64,000 nucleotides of DNA from Pseudovibrio flavus (GCF_009711345.1 NZ_SMMA01000061.1:122361-186360), one strand, 5' to 3'; shown: positions 1 through 9,099, counted from the stretch's first letter. Made by a program: numbers and translations. Notes: generated from the letters alone by a model not told the origin.

Positions 1-695
1 TTGCCTCGTTCCTCGGTTACGCTGTGGAGCGAAACATTGCTCCGCGTGAAGAGCAGGAAAAGTTCGGCAAAGGCTCTGTTAAAGGTCTTGCTGCACCAGA
101 GAGTGCAAACAACGCTGCATGTACCGGTTCCTTTGTGCCATTGCTCACACTTGGCATTCCCGGCTCTGGTACCACGGCCATTCTGCTTGGAGCCTTGATC
201 GCTCTTAACGTTTCACCAGGCCCCCGCCTTATGGTGGATCAGCCGCAGATCTTCTGGTCTGTTATCATCTCGATGTATATCGGTAACGTGGTGCTTCTCA
301 TCCTAAACCTGCCACTCATCCCTTACATTGCTAAGGTACTGGCCGTTCCGCGCACGTTCCTCATTCCGTTCATCCTGTTCTTCACCTTGATGGGCGCATA
401 TATTGGGCAGAACAACGCAACAGAACTGCTAATTTTGGTAGGTCTTGGTGTATCGGCAACCATCTTGCGCTTTGGGGATTATCCTCTCGCGCCGCTGCTG
501 ATCGGCTTTATTCTGGGCCCAATGCTGGAGGACAACTTCTCCCGCGCGATGCAGCTTTATGACGGTATTGGCTTTATCTGGGAACGCCCAATGACATTGG
601 GCCTTCTGGCTCTGGCTCTGGCTCTCATATTCCTGCCAAGCTACCGCGCATCCCGTGCAAGACTGAAAGCACAAGGTGTTGCAGAGGGCGACTAA
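1..695 (+). CDS. tctA: Tripartite tricarboxylate transporter, large permease TctA (3' part)
   Basis: This is the C-terminal part of a TctA-family permease, the large membrane subunit of the tripartite tricarboxylate transporter (TTT) family, which moves citrate-like acids across the inner membrane with a TctC binding protein and the small subunit TctB. The reading frame is open from base 3, so the gene starts before the window. The conserved TctA stretch containing AAPESANNA and LTLGIPGSGTTA is present, followed by several hydrophobic segments and a short charged tail. TctB and TctC are presumably upstream. An AbrB-type protein, a CoA-transferase and a citryl-CoA-lyase-like gene follow on the same strand, which suggests that the imported acid is activated to a CoA ester. 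The exact substrate cannot be read from the sequence. Confidence 0.9.
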   Translation, partial: ASFLGYAVERNIAPREEQEKFGKGSVKGLAAPESANNAACTGSFVPLLTLGIPGSGTTAILLGALIALNVSPGPRLMVDQPQIFWSVIISMYIGNVVLLILNLPLIPYIAKVLAVPRTFLIPFILFFTLMGAYIGQNNATELLILVGLGVSATILRFGDYPLAPLLIGFILGPMLEDNFSRAMQLYDGIGFIWERPMTLGLLALALALIFLPSYRASRARLKAQGVAEGD

Positions 696-761
696 CCGCC
701 CGACGAATAACGGCTGGCTGCTACGGCAGCCAGTCCATCCTCCCAAGCCTGCGATAATCCC

Positions 762-1802
762 ATGACCGCTTATTCTAAACTATTCACTCTGGGCCTGTCG
801 GTTCCGGGCGTGATCGCATTTTATCTTCTGGACCTTCCGCTTCCCTTCCTTCTTGGGCCAATGTTCGCCTGCCTTTTGGGTGCTCTTGCTGGCCTTCCAC
901 TGGCTGGCATGGGTCAAGTTGGCACTGCTTTCCGTACTATTCTCGGTGTCGCTGCCGGTTCTGCTCTCGGCCCAAGTGTCGTTGCAAGACTTCCAGACCT
1001 TGCCGCCTCTCTTGCCTTTGTTCCGCTGTTTGTGGCTGTTGTTTTTTGCCTTGCCTATCCTTTGCTAAGACGCGGTTTCGGGTTTGACCCCATTACCAGT
1101 TACTATTCAGCCATGCCCGGAGGTTTGCAGGATCAAGCTGTTTATGGAGAAGAAGCTGGTGCAGATATGCGCACGCTCTCTCTTATCCACGCCACAAGAG
1201 TGTTGTTTATCGTCAGCATCGCGCCGTTTTTTATGCAGCACTATTGGCAGGTGGACTTAACCCAGCAACCGGGAGCATCCAGCGCAGACGTTCCACTGGA
1301 ACAAATCCTCATTCTAATTGCATCGGGACTGATCGGTTGGAAAATCGCCGCCTATTTTAAAGTGTTCGGCTCCTCTATCCTCGGCCCGCTTGTTCTCACC
1401 GCGATACTTACTCTCTCGGGCATAATCACAATCCGCCCGCCTGCGGAAATGATATGGGCTGCACAGCTGTTCATCGGATTGTCAGTTGGTGCCAAATATA
1501 CAGGCATCACCTTCAACGAGCTTCGCCACTTTGTCTTAGCAGGGGTAACCAATGCCATCCTGCTCGCAGCAGTCAGCGCTCTTTTTATTGCAGCTATAAG
1601 CTACCTTGGCATCGCTCCGGCACTAGATGCTTTCCTTGCATTCCTGCCGGGTGGTCAGGGCGAAATGTTGGTGATCGCTCTCATAGCAGGCGCTGATGTA
1701 ACCTACGTTTTGCTGCACCACATTTTCAGGCTCGCAATTGTCGTGACATGCGCTCCGATCCTGTTTCGCATTGGCAAATTCAAAAGGAATGAAAACCAAT
1801 GA
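762..1802 (+). CDS. AbrB-family integral membrane protein (AbrB duplication type)
   Basis: A 346-residue, strongly hydrophobic protein with about ten membrane segments in two similar halves. The start of each half resembles the AbrB-duplication family, with PFLLGPM near residue 30 and a GGQGEM segment near residue 285. Members have been called putative ammonia monooxygenases or regulators, but the sequence is that of a membrane protein and carries no redox or DNA-binding motif. Such genes are often found beside TTT transporters. This one follows tctA by 66 bases and overlaps the next gene by four bases (ATGA), so it is very likely co-transcribed. A transport or accessory role is an inference from this context. 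Confidence 0.8.
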   Translation: MTAYSKLFTLGLSVPGVIAFYLLDLPLPFLLGPMFACLLGALAGLPLAGMGQVGTAFRTILGVAAGSALGPSVVARLPDLAASLAFVPLFVAVVFCLAYPLLRRGFGFDPITSYYSAMPGGLQDQAVYGEEAGADMRTLSLIHATRVLFIVSIAPFFMQHYWQVDLTQQPGASSADVPLEQILILIASGLIGWKIAAYFKVFGSSILGPLVLTAILTLSGIITIRPPAEMIWAAQLFIGLSVGAKYTGITFNELRHFVLAGVTNAILLAAVSALFIAAISYLGIAPALDAFLAFLPGGQGEMLVIALIAGADVTYVLLHHIFRLAIVVTCAPILFRIGKFKRNENQ

Positions 1803-2989
1803 AGCCGCTAGAAGGTATCCGCGTACTGGACCTAACAAATGTTCTTGCAGGTCCCTTTTGTTGCCATCAGCTGGTCCATCTTGGAGCTGAGGTGATCAAA
1901 GTTGAAGCACACAAAAAGGGAGATCTTGCCAGAGAACTTGGTGCTGACCCTGAACTAAGCGCCAAACTGATGGGTGTATCGTTTCTCGCGCAGAACGCGG
2001 GCAAAAAATCCATCACGGTGAACCTGAAGACAGAAGCTGGCAAAACCCTGCTGAAAAAGCTCGTTAGGACCGCAGATGTGCTCGTAGAAAACTTCAGGCC
2101 CGGTGTTATGCAGCGACTTGGTGTTTCCTATGATGTTCTGACTGAAGAAAACCCGAACCTCATCTACTGCGCTATCTCCGGTTTCGGTCAGGATGGACCA
2201 TGGGTTTCGCGGCCAGCCTATGACCAGATTATACAAGGCGCTTCAGGCATTATGTCGGTGACGGGTGACGAAGAGAGCGCCCCACTGCGCGTCGGTTACC
2301 CGATAGCGGATACTGTTGGCGGCCTAACCGCTGCTATGGCAATCAGCGCCGCGCTCAATGCGCCAAAACGCGGAACATTCATAGACGTATCCATGCTGGA
2401 AGCAACGCTCGCCACTATGGGCTGGGCTGTCTCCAACTATCTCATCGCCGGAGTTCAGCCAACTGCCAACGGTAACGAAAACCTGACGTCCGCTCCCTCT
2501 GGCACATTTCAAACGCGCGACGGCCTTATGAACATCGCCGCAAATAAGCAGGAACAATGGGAGCTTCTAGCAAAGCACCTTGGGGTTTCTCACCTGCTGG
2601 AAGATGAACGCTTCAAAACCCGCGAAGCGCGTAAGAAACACCGCTTTGCCTTAAAAGGTGAGCTGGAACAGGCGCTTTCATTCAAACCTGCCAGTGTCTG
2701 GGAAGAAGAACTCAACGCTATTGGCATTCCATCAGGCGCGGTTCTCTCAGTACCGGAAATTCTACAGCACCCTCAAATTACCGAGCGCGGCATACTGGAG
2801 ACCTTCGAAAAACCAAAAGGCGTGGGACGTGACATCTCGCTCCTTAAAACTGGGATCAAATTGGATGGCGAAGCACCCTCGGTCGATAGCCCGCCCCCCT
2901 TACTTGGTGCCGACACCAACGAGATTCTTACAGAGCTAGGCTACTCACCTCAGCAGATTGAAACACTTCGAAAGGAAGGTGCCATATGA
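1799..2989 (+). CDS. Family III (CaiB/BaiF) CoA-transferase
   Basis: A 396-residue cytoplasmic enzyme of the CaiB/BaiF (formyl-CoA transferase type) family, which moves CoA from one acyl-CoA to a free carboxylic acid. The N-terminus has the family signature (GIRVLDLTNVLAGP, then LGAEVIKVE) and VENFRPGVM near residue 100. The expected catalytic aspartate lies in PIADTVGG at about D171. Length is normal for the family. It overlaps the preceding membrane gene and the following citryl-CoA-lyase-like gene by four bases each (ATGA), so the three are translationally coupled. From the neighbours I infer that it activates the acid brought in by the TctA transporter; the family alone does not fix the substrate. 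Confidence 0.9.
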   Translation: MKPLEGIRVLDLTNVLAGPFCCHQLVHLGAEVIKVEAHKKGDLARELGADPELSAKLMGVSFLAQNAGKKSITVNLKTEAGKTLLKKLVRTADVLVENFRPGVMQRLGVSYDVLTEENPNLIYCAISGFGQDGPWVSRPAYDQIIQGASGIMSVTGDEESAPLRVGYPIADTVGGLTAAMAISAALNAPKRGTFIDVSMLEATLATMGWAVSNYLIAGVQPTANGNENLTSAPSGTFQTRDGLMNIAANKQEQWELLAKHLGVSHLLEDERFKTREARKKHRFALKGELEQALSFKPASVWEEELNAIGIPSGAVLSVPEILQHPQITERGILETFEKPKGVGRDISLLKTGIKLDGEAPSVDSPPPLLGADTNEILTELGYSPQQIETLRKEGAI

Positions 2990-3789
2990 GCGACGTATCT
3001 GACTGGTGGCGCACCTCAATCATAGACATGGAACCGGGCCGTATCGCTTTTAGAGGCCATCCAATCGAGCAGCTTATTGGCTCTGTTTCATTTCCGCAGA
3101 TGATTTGGTTGATGCTTCGCGGCAACCTTCCAACAGAAGCAGAGGCGGCATTGTTGGAAGCGGCTCTCGTCGCGGCGGTGGATCACGGCCCGCAAGCCCC
3201 TTCCATTGCCGCTGCACGTATGTCGGTCACCTGCGGCCTTGCGCTGAACGGAGCCATGGCAACCGCCGTCAACATGCTAGACGACGTGCACGGCGGCGCT
3301 GGCGAGCAAGCGGTAGAACTTTACCGTGAAATCCAACGAAATATGCAGGATGGAACCTCACTCGACAATGCAGTTGAAGCAGCATGCCAAAGATGGAGAG
3401 AAGAGCGCGGCAAGTATATTCCGGGCTTCGGTCACCGCTTTCACAAACCCGTTGACCCTCGCTCACCACGTTTGATGCAACTCGTCCGCGATACAGCAGA
3501 GGCTGGTCACGTTTCTGGAGACTTCGCCAAAATTGGAGAGGCTGTCGAGCGTCATCTTTCCCAAAGCAAGCCCGTGCCAATGAACATTGATGGCGCAACA
3601 GCCGTTATCTATGCAGAGCTTGGCTTTGCCCCGCCTCTAGCTCGCGGACTGTTTTGTCTTTCACGTTCCGTCGGTGCCCTCGCCCACGGCTGGGAACAGA
3701 TGGAAGAAGGCGGGCGCAACAAAGGCCCAACACCACCACGCTACCGTTGGACCTACGAGGACCAGAGCGAGCCGGTGGACCATAGCTAG
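2986..3789 (+). CDS. Citryl-CoA lyase-like protein (citrate synthase superfamily)
   Basis: A 267-residue protein of the short citrate-synthase-like group that includes citryl-CoA lyase. It is much shorter than citrate synthase (about 430 residues) and lacks that enzyme's N-terminal part. The three residues expected for the active site are visible: H102 in DVHGGAGE, H150 in GFGHRFHK and D202 in NIDGA. Citryl-CoA lyase splits citryl-CoA into acetyl-CoA and oxaloacetate. The preceding CoA-transferase could supply the CoA ester, and the TTT permease the acid. Its stop codon lies in a CTAG palindrome that also forms the stop of the convergent glycosyltransferase gene. The family is confident; the natural substrate (citryl-CoA or a related branched hydroxyacyl-CoA) is inferred. 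Confidence 0.82.
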   Translation: MSDVSDWWRTSIIDMEPGRIAFRGHPIEQLIGSVSFPQMIWLMLRGNLPTEAEAALLEAALVAAVDHGPQAPSIAAARMSVTCGLALNGAMATAVNMLDDVHGGAGEQAVELYREIQRNMQDGTSLDNAVEAACQRWREERGKYIPGFGHRFHKPVDPRSPRLMQLVRDTAEAGHVSGDFAKIGEAVERHLSQSKPVPMNIDGATAVIYAELGFAPPLARGLFCLSRSVGALAHGWEQMEEGGRNKGPTPPRYRWTYEDQSEPVDHS

Positions 3790-4571
3790 GCCGCCAACGC
3801 CTGCATTTTAAGGCGCCCATAGTAGCGGAGCGCCTGCGAAGCACGGTACCACTTGGTAAGGCGGTAGAAGCTTTTAGCGTAGCTGGAGCTTTGGCTATGA
3901 TCAGACTGTGTGGAAGACGGACATTCTCGCCCCGGAATAGTCGTAGGCAGAGCTGCATCAATTAACGCGCTGTCCCGCATCTCCAGCGTGTTGAGGTGAG
4001 CTGTTCCATAAACAAACAGCTCATCATCAAGGGGTAGCCGTATATGCGTACAACTCAGCGCATTCAAAGCCTTTCGCGCCCCGTCACGGGTAACAATGTA
4101 GCCTTGCGCGCCGAAGGTACCAAACGGACGAATGCCGACGGCATTGCTACCTACATTGGCCATAGACCAAAACGGTCCTTTTCGCCTTGTAAACAGGCTC
4201 TGTAATTTCAAAAATTCGAAGTGCGCTCGGTTGGCCATAGCAAAACGGACAATTTCAAATATCGACTGCGAAAGCCCCATATCGTCTTCGAGGATGATTG
4301 CCAGTTCATGTTGCTCCTGTACGACCTTTTCTAATGTTCGGTAGTGAGAAAGGTAACAACCGACTTCGCCGCCTGTTAGGCTGCGGCCTTCCCGCATGTG
4401 ATATGCCTGTTCGATGCCATAATCATCGAACCTGTCCAAACGGCGTAAGTCGAGCGCATCCAGCCATCGAAAATTAAGCGCCAGGGTATCAAACGCCTGC
4501 TGGACGCGAGTGCGCCTTTCCGTGGCAGTTTTGAGTGAGATCACATAGCAAGGCGGAAAGCCTTCAGCCAT
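3786..4571 (-). CDS. Glycosyltransferase family 25 (LPS-type)
   Basis: A 261-residue protein of the GT25 family, sugar transferases acting in lipopolysaccharide or glycan assembly. The N-terminus has the GT25 start pattern (CYVISLKTATERR), a GEVGCYLSHY motif around residues 68-77 and the acidic metal-binding motif ILEDDM at 93-98. A second family block (GTFGAQGYIVTRDGA) follows near the middle, and DDELF lies further on. There is no signal peptide, so it should act on the cytoplasmic face. It stands alone, facing the TTT/CoA cassette tail to tail and sharing four bases with it. The donor and acceptor sugars cannot be told. Confidence 0.82.
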   Translation of the reverse strand: MAEGFPPCYVISLKTATERRTRVQQAFDTLALNFRWLDALDLRRLDRFDDYGIEQAYHMREGRSLTGGEVGCYLSHYRTLEKVVQEQHELAIILEDDMGLSQSIFEIVRFAMANRAHFEFLKLQSLFTRRKGPFWSMANVGSNAVGIRPFGTFGAQGYIVTRDGARKALNALSCTHIRLPLDDELFVYGTAHLNTLEMRDSALIDAALPTTIPGRECPSSTQSDHSQSSSYAKSFYRLTKWYRASQALRYYGRLKMQALAA

Positions 4572-4660
4572 AGTCAGGCTCCAATGCTGGCAACGTCTCC
4601 TTTGCCTAGCACTGCGTTTTATTCCTGCATAACCTTCAAATCCCGATAGCTAGATTTTGC

Positions 4661-5935
4661 CTAACTTTCGCTACTGTGATGGGAGCCTAGCTTTTCAAGC
4701 CAGCGAACCAAAGCCTCAACAGCATATCCCATATCTTCAGTACTGCAATGTTCGAGAGGGTTATGGCTGATACCACCCTTGCAGCGCACGAACAGCATAC
4801 CAAGATCGCAAAGCTGCGCCATCACTTGCCCGTCGTGACCAGCACCGGACATCAAACGAAAATCAGGAAGCCCCATATCCTGCAGGACCTCACCCGCCAG
4901 CGTCTGAAGCCGCTTTGAGCAGTGCACGGTATCAATGGCCGTATAATCGATGATTTCGACAGGGGTATTGTTTTCAGAAGCGATCCTATTTGCAGCAGCA
5001 ACAATCGCCGCCTCCGCCTGCTGACGACATTCATCGTCCTCGCAGCGGACATCGAGGGACAGCATAGCCTCATCAGCGATGACATTAACCGCTCCCGGTT
5101 TGATGCGAACGTCCCCAACGGTCGCCACGAGGGAGAACTGCTCTTCCGCCTTGGCTACCTTGTCTATCTCGCAGATGAGCTGCGCAGCACTTACCGCTGC
5201 ATCTTTGCGCAAGCCCATCGGCACTGTGCCAGCATGTCCTGCCACGCCTTTGTAGGTAAAACTGAAACGACGCGCACCGGCAATTGCCGTAACAACTCCC
5301 AGTGGCAGGTCTTTACTTTCTAGAACCGGCCCCTGCTCGATATGCACTTCAAGATAGGCAAGCGTTTCATCGCGGCTGTAGGCTAAAGCAGAGGCAGAAT
5401 CGGCATCACCACCCAATGCCTTCAGCGCATCGCGAACGCTAATCCCGTCAGCGTCGCTTAAATCGAATTCGGAAGGGTCCAGCACGCCAGCAATCGCAGA
5501 CGCGGAAAGCAAGGTGGTCGGAAACCGAACGCCTTCCTCATCGCCAAATGCCAGCACCTCAACGTCGAAGGGCAATTTAATCCCGCGCTTCCGAATTTCC
5601 TCCAGTGCGAGAATTCCTACGACAACGCCCAGATTGCCGTCATAGGAGCCGCCATTACGGACTGTATCAATGTGGGAGCCGATCAGAACACGCTTTGATG
5701 GGTTGCCCTCGGAGGCCTTCAGCAGCCCATGAACGGTGCCTAGCGCATCTATGGAGGCAGTCAGACCTACCGTTTCCATGGCCGCGCATACATAAGCGCA
5801 AGCCTCTTTGTGTTCTTTGGAAAGGTATAGACGGGTGAGTCCGTCCTCTTGGCTGGAAAAAGCATTTAGCCCTTCAATAAGGCTGGAGGCCCGCTCGCCC
5901 AAGGCTTTTATCGCTAACCCGTCCAGAGTGATCAC
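4661..5935 (-). CDS. allC: Allantoate amidohydrolase (M20 Zn-dependent hydrolase family)
   Basis: A 424-residue M20-type amidohydrolase of the allantoate amidohydrolase / N-carbamoyl-amino-acid hydrolase group. The metal ligands expected for the family are present: H88 and D99 in GSHIDTVRNGGSYDG, E133/E134 in GDEEGVRF, H198 in LEVHIEQGP and H391 in GISHNP. The family by itself cannot separate allantoate from other N-carbamoyl or ureido substrates, but the gene follows uraD by 10 bases at the end of a purine catabolic operon, so allantoate breakdown to ureidoglycine, ammonia and CO2 is the sensible call. Allantoinase, the enzyme that would supply allantoate, is not in the window. Confidence 0.85.
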   Translation of the reverse strand: MITLDGLAIKALGERASSLIEGLNAFSSQEDGLTRLYLSKEHKEACAYVCAAMETVGLTASIDALGTVHGLLKASEGNPSKRVLIGSHIDTVRNGGSYDGNLGVVVGILALEEIRKRGIKLPFDVEVLAFGDEEGVRFPTTLLSASAIAGVLDPSEFDLSDADGISVRDALKALGGDADSASALAYSRDETLAYLEVHIEQGPVLESKDLPLGVVTAIAGARRFSFTYKGVAGHAGTVPMGLRKDAAVSAAQLICEIDKVAKAEEQFSLVATVGDVRIKPGAVNVIADEAMLSLDVRCEDDECRQQAEAAIVAAANRIASENNTPVEIIDYTAIDTVHCSKRLQTLAGEVLQDMGLPDFRLMSGAGHDGQVMAQLCDLGMLFVRCKGGISHNPLEHCSTEDMGYAVEALVRWLEKLGSHHSSES

Positions 5936-5945
5936 GCTGCTATCC

Positions 5946-6464
5946 TTATTCGTCAGGCAGAACAGCGTCCTCTAACCGAAAACGGAAAATCCGTGCGATC
6001 TGGGTGAGCGCTTCTGCAAATTCTTCTTGAGCGCTGTTTTGCAACCGTTTTTCGAATGCCTCAAGAATAATGTGCTTGGTCGCGCCTTTTACTGCCAGAA
6101 TAAACGGGAAACCGAACCGAGCCTTGTATGCATCGTTCAGTTCCGTAAATCGCTGGAATTCTTCGTCCGTGAGCTGATCAAGCCCTGCACCTGCCTGCTC
6201 ATTGCGAGAAGCCTCTGCCACTTGCCCAGCTCGCGCAGCTTTACCGGCGAGATCTGGGTGAGCGCGGATCAGCGCCAATTGCGCACCTTCATCCGCACCG
6301 TTCATGCCCTTGGCAAATGAATCAATCACATCGCCTCGGCTAGCGTAAGGGCGATAAGCTGCTGCCTTCTCTGCCACCCATGGGGAGTGCTCGGCGATAT
6401 CGCCGAACACATCCACAAATTCGTCTTGAGAAAGTGCGTTGACTGCCTCTAGTGAATACGCCAC
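5946..6464 (-). CDS. uraD: OHCU decarboxylase
   Basis: 2-oxo-4-hydroxy-4-carboxy-5-ureidoimidazoline (OHCU) decarboxylase, the enzyme that turns OHCU into S-allantoin after urate oxidation. The family motif with the catalytic histidine, IRAHPDLAGKA, is present, as is the C-terminal FPFILAVKG block that closes the active site. I chose the GTG start at 6464, giving 172 residues. A GGGGAGG ribosome binding site lies five bases before it, and the start sits 13 bases after puuD. A longer in-frame ATG at 6503 would run into puuD and adds residues the family does not have. uraD sits between puuD and allC in one transcription unit. Confidence 0.9.
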   Translation of the reverse strand: MAYSLEAVNALSQDEFVDVFGDIAEHSPWVAEKAAAYRPYASRGDVIDSFAKGMNGADEGAQLALIRAHPDLAGKAARAGQVAEASRNEQAGAGLDQLTDEEFQRFTELNDAYKARFGFPFILAVKGATKHIILEAFEKRLQNSAQEEFAEALTQIARIFRFRLEDAVLPDE

Positions 6465-6477
6465 ACGAACCTCCCCG

Positions 6478-7656
6478 CTAGTGACCTGCCAACCAGGCGC
6501 CAAGCTCCTGACGCTCTTGCTCGCTCATATTGCTCATATTGCCAAGCGGCATAGCATCGGACTGAACAGCCTGCGCATAGACCTGATCGCTATAGCGTTT
6601 CAATTCGGCAAGCGTTTCAAGGCGAATGTCCTTTGGTGCCTCATCAAACCCATTAGCCGTTGGCACAGCAGCATGACAAGTGGCGCAATGCTTCTGGGTA
6701 ATTTCAAGCGCATCCATGTCTGATATCCGCGCAACGCCCTCGATCTTCTGTGGCGCGGTAATGATGAGCGCTGCCATAAGACCAACGGCTGCAGAAGGCA
6801 ACGCCCACCAGTAATTGCCGAAATTATCATGCGCATCGTGCCGGTTCAGGAAGTGACGCACCATTCCGCCAATAACGAGGATCAGCGCTACCAAGAGCCA
6901 CGAGTGACTATGCCCTGTAAGCAGAGGATAGTGGTTAGACACCATCATCAGCAAAACAGGAAGCGTGAGGTAGTTGTTATGCATGGAGCGCTGCTTACCG
7001 ATCTGCCCCAGTTTCGGGTCAGGTTCACGGCCCGCCAACAAGGCATCAGCAATCTTGCGCTGGTTTGGAATGATCACACGGAAGACGTTGAACGCCATGA
7101 TCGTACCAACAAGCGCGCCCACATGGATCAATGCACCACGACCTGAAAAGACGTGAGAGAAGCCATAGGCAGCGCCAATAATTAGCGCGAAAAGAACGAC
7201 CGCAAGCAGCGGAAGGTTTCTTCCGATTGGCGACTTACAGATCTGGTCATAGATGACCCAGCCACCAAAAAGCGACGCGACAGAAATGAATATCGCTTCT
7301 GACGGCATCAACTTTAGTACTTGCGGATCAATAAGATAGGCAGAAGCATTAAAGTAATACTGCAGAACAAGAAGAGCAAAACCCGTCACCCAAGTGAGGT
7401 AGGCCTCCCACTTGTACCAGATCAAATCATCCGGCAGTTCCTTGGGTGCAACGCTGTATTTCTCGACGTGGTAAAATCCACCGCCGTGCACTTCCCAAGC
7501 CGTTCCCATCACACCGGGTTTCATGTTCGCCCGTTTTTTGAGGGAAAGATCAAGGGCGATAAAGTAGAACGATGTCCCAATCCAGCCAACACCTACGATC
7601 AGGTGCGCCCAACGGAAAAGCAGATTGAGCCAATCGACGAGAAATGTAGCCGTCAT
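6478..7656 (-). CDS. puuD: Urate hydroxylase PuuD, membrane-bound with C-terminal cytochrome c domain
   Basis: A 392-residue membrane urate hydroxylase of the PuuD type. The first 300 residues hold about eight membrane segments with conserved histidines (AHLIVGVGW at 17-25, HGGGFYHVEKY near 57-67, HNNYLTLPVL near 226). A single class I cytochrome c domain follows, with the heme site CATCH at 334-338 and a candidate methionine ligand in DAMPLGNMS near 372. Enzymes of this family oxidise urate to 5-hydroxyisourate and pass electrons to the respiratory chain rather than making hydrogen peroxide as UOX does. The products of uraH and uraD in this cluster carry out the next two steps, which strongly supports the call. 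Confidence 0.93.
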   Translation of the reverse strand: MTATFLVDWLNLLFRWAHLIVGVGWIGTSFYFIALDLSLKKRANMKPGVMGTAWEVHGGGFYHVEKYSVAPKELPDDLIWYKWEAYLTWVTGFALLVLQYYFNASAYLIDPQVLKLMPSEAIFISVASLFGGWVIYDQICKSPIGRNLPLLAVVLFALIIGAAYGFSHVFSGRGALIHVGALVGTIMAFNVFRVIIPNQRKIADALLAGREPDPKLGQIGKQRSMHNNYLTLPVLLMMVSNHYPLLTGHSHSWLLVALILVIGGMVRHFLNRHDAHDNFGNYWWALPSAAVGLMAALIITAPQKIEGVARISDMDALEITQKHCATCHAAVPTANGFDEAPKDIRLETLAELKRYSDQVYAQAVQSDAMPLGNMSNMSEQERQELGAWLAGH

Positions 7657-7807
7657 GGTCTCAGCATTCTATTTTAAAAGCGTAGTCCCGAAAAGCTAAA
7701 GCACCTGACGGGCAAAGATACGCGAGAAAACAAAGATCTAAGGCTCCGCAAAAACCGGATTAAAGCCGAAACACCCTAGATAAATTCAAAGGAAAATTGA
7801 AAGGAGC

Positions 7808-7836
7808 CGGAATGGGACAAAGTTGGCCCCACTCCG
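7808..7836 (-). terminator. Hairpin downstream of the second BMP-protein gene
   Basis: An imperfect hairpin with nine-base arms (CGGAGTGGG and CCCATTCCG in the minus direction, one G-T pair) and an 11-base loop, 30 bases after the stop of the last importer gene. No run of T follows, so this is at best a weak terminator or an mRNA-stabilising stem between the importer genes and puuD. Confidence 0.35.
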
Positions 7837-7865
7837 AAAAGTATTAGAAAAGCGTACCACGCAAA

Positions 7866-8939
7866 TTACTGCGGCAGCTTGTCGTCAATGCCTTCAACGT
7901 AGAAGTTCATGCCAAGCAGCGCACCATCATCAGCCACTTCGCCTTCTTTCAACCATGCAGAACCGTCCTGCTTGTTGATTGGGCCAGTGAAAGGATGCAG
8001 GTCGCCGGAGCGGATTGCTGCTTCGGTCTTTGCAGCATCAGCAGCAACGTCTTCAGGCAGGTTGGTGTATGGCGCCATGTGGACCATTTCTTTGTCCAGA
8101 CCACCCCAGGTGTCGCCACCCTTCCAGGTGCCGTCCAGAACTGCCTGTACACGCTCGATGTAGTATGGACCCCAGTCATCAACGATCGCGGTCAGCTGTG
8201 CTTCAGGAGCGAACTTGATCATGTCAGATGCCTGACCAAAGCCCTTGATGCCGCGCTCTTGAGCAACCTGCAAAGGAGCTGGAGAGTCTGTGTGCTGCAA
8301 CATGATATCAACGCCCTGATCAACCAGAGCCTTTGCAGCGTCGGCTTCTTTGCCTGGGTCGTACCAGCTGTTTACCCATACGGTCTTCACTTTGAAGTCA
8401 GGGTTTACAGACTGAGCACCCAGCATGAAGGAGTTGATGCCGCGAACAACTTCAGGGATCGGGAAGGAACCGATGTAACCTGCAACGCCTTTTTCGGAGG
8501 TTTTAGCAGCGATCTGACCGAGGATGTAACGACCCTCGTAGAAACGGCCGCCATAAGTGGCAACGTTGTCTGCCTGCTTGTAGCCGGTCGCATGCTCAAA
8601 CTTCACATCCGGATACTTCTTCGCAACCTTGATGGTTGGGTTCATGTAACCGAAGGAGGTGGTGAAGATCAGGTCATGACCGGAGCGAGCGAGGCGCTCA
8701 ATTGCGCGCTCGGCGTCAGGGCCTTCAGAAACGCTTTCAATGTAGGTGGTTTCGACCTTGTCACCGAAGTGCTTTTCGATCGCCTGACGGCCCTGATCGT
8801 GCTGGTAGGACCAGCCATGGTCAGAAATCGGACCAACGTAGATGAAACCCACTTTAAGCGGGTCTTCAGCCAGTGAAGTACCGGCGGAAAGGCCGAGAGC
8901 GAGGGCAGCGGTGGCTGCCAGGCCAAAAATCTTGCGCAT
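7866..8939 (-). CDS. BMP-family ABC transporter substrate-binding protein (second copy)
   Basis: A 357-residue periplasmic binding protein of the basic membrane protein (BMP/PnrA-like) family, whose known members bind nucleosides or purines. A signal peptide covers about residues 1-23 (MRKIFGLAATAALALGLSAG, then LAEDP) without a lipobox cysteine. I chose the ATG at 8939, which has GGGGAGG six bases ahead; an upstream in-frame ATG at 8993 would spoil the signal peptide. Signature stretches include VGFIYVGPISDHGW and FTTSFGYMNP. It is closely similar along its whole length to the protein at 9178-10251, so the two arose by tandem duplication. Its place between the importer permeases and puuD suggests a purine ligand. 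Confidence 0.9.
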   Translation of the reverse strand: MRKIFGLAATAALALGLSAGTSLAEDPLKVGFIYVGPISDHGWSYQHDQGRQAIEKHFGDKVETTYIESVSEGPDAERAIERLARSGHDLIFTTSFGYMNPTIKVAKKYPDVKFEHATGYKQADNVATYGGRFYEGRYILGQIAAKTSEKGVAGYIGSFPIPEVVRGINSFMLGAQSVNPDFKVKTVWVNSWYDPGKEADAAKALVDQGVDIMLQHTDSPAPLQVAQERGIKGFGQASDMIKFAPEAQLTAIVDDWGPYYIERVQAVLDGTWKGGDTWGGLDKEMVHMAPYTNLPEDVAADAAKTEAAIRSGDLHPFTGPINKQDGSAWLKEGEVADDGALLGMNFYVEGIDDKLPQ

Positions 8940-9099
8940 AATGCGCCTCCCCTTGTCATGCAGTCCGAGTGGTAGAGGGCTCCTCAATGCCAATGGACTG
9001 CATCACCGGCGCAAGGAGAAGAAAGGCCCTCGTTATCCCGGCAAGACACCCCCAACAGATGCCAAAGCCAAGATTATCTTGGTGTTTCCTATCCATCGG

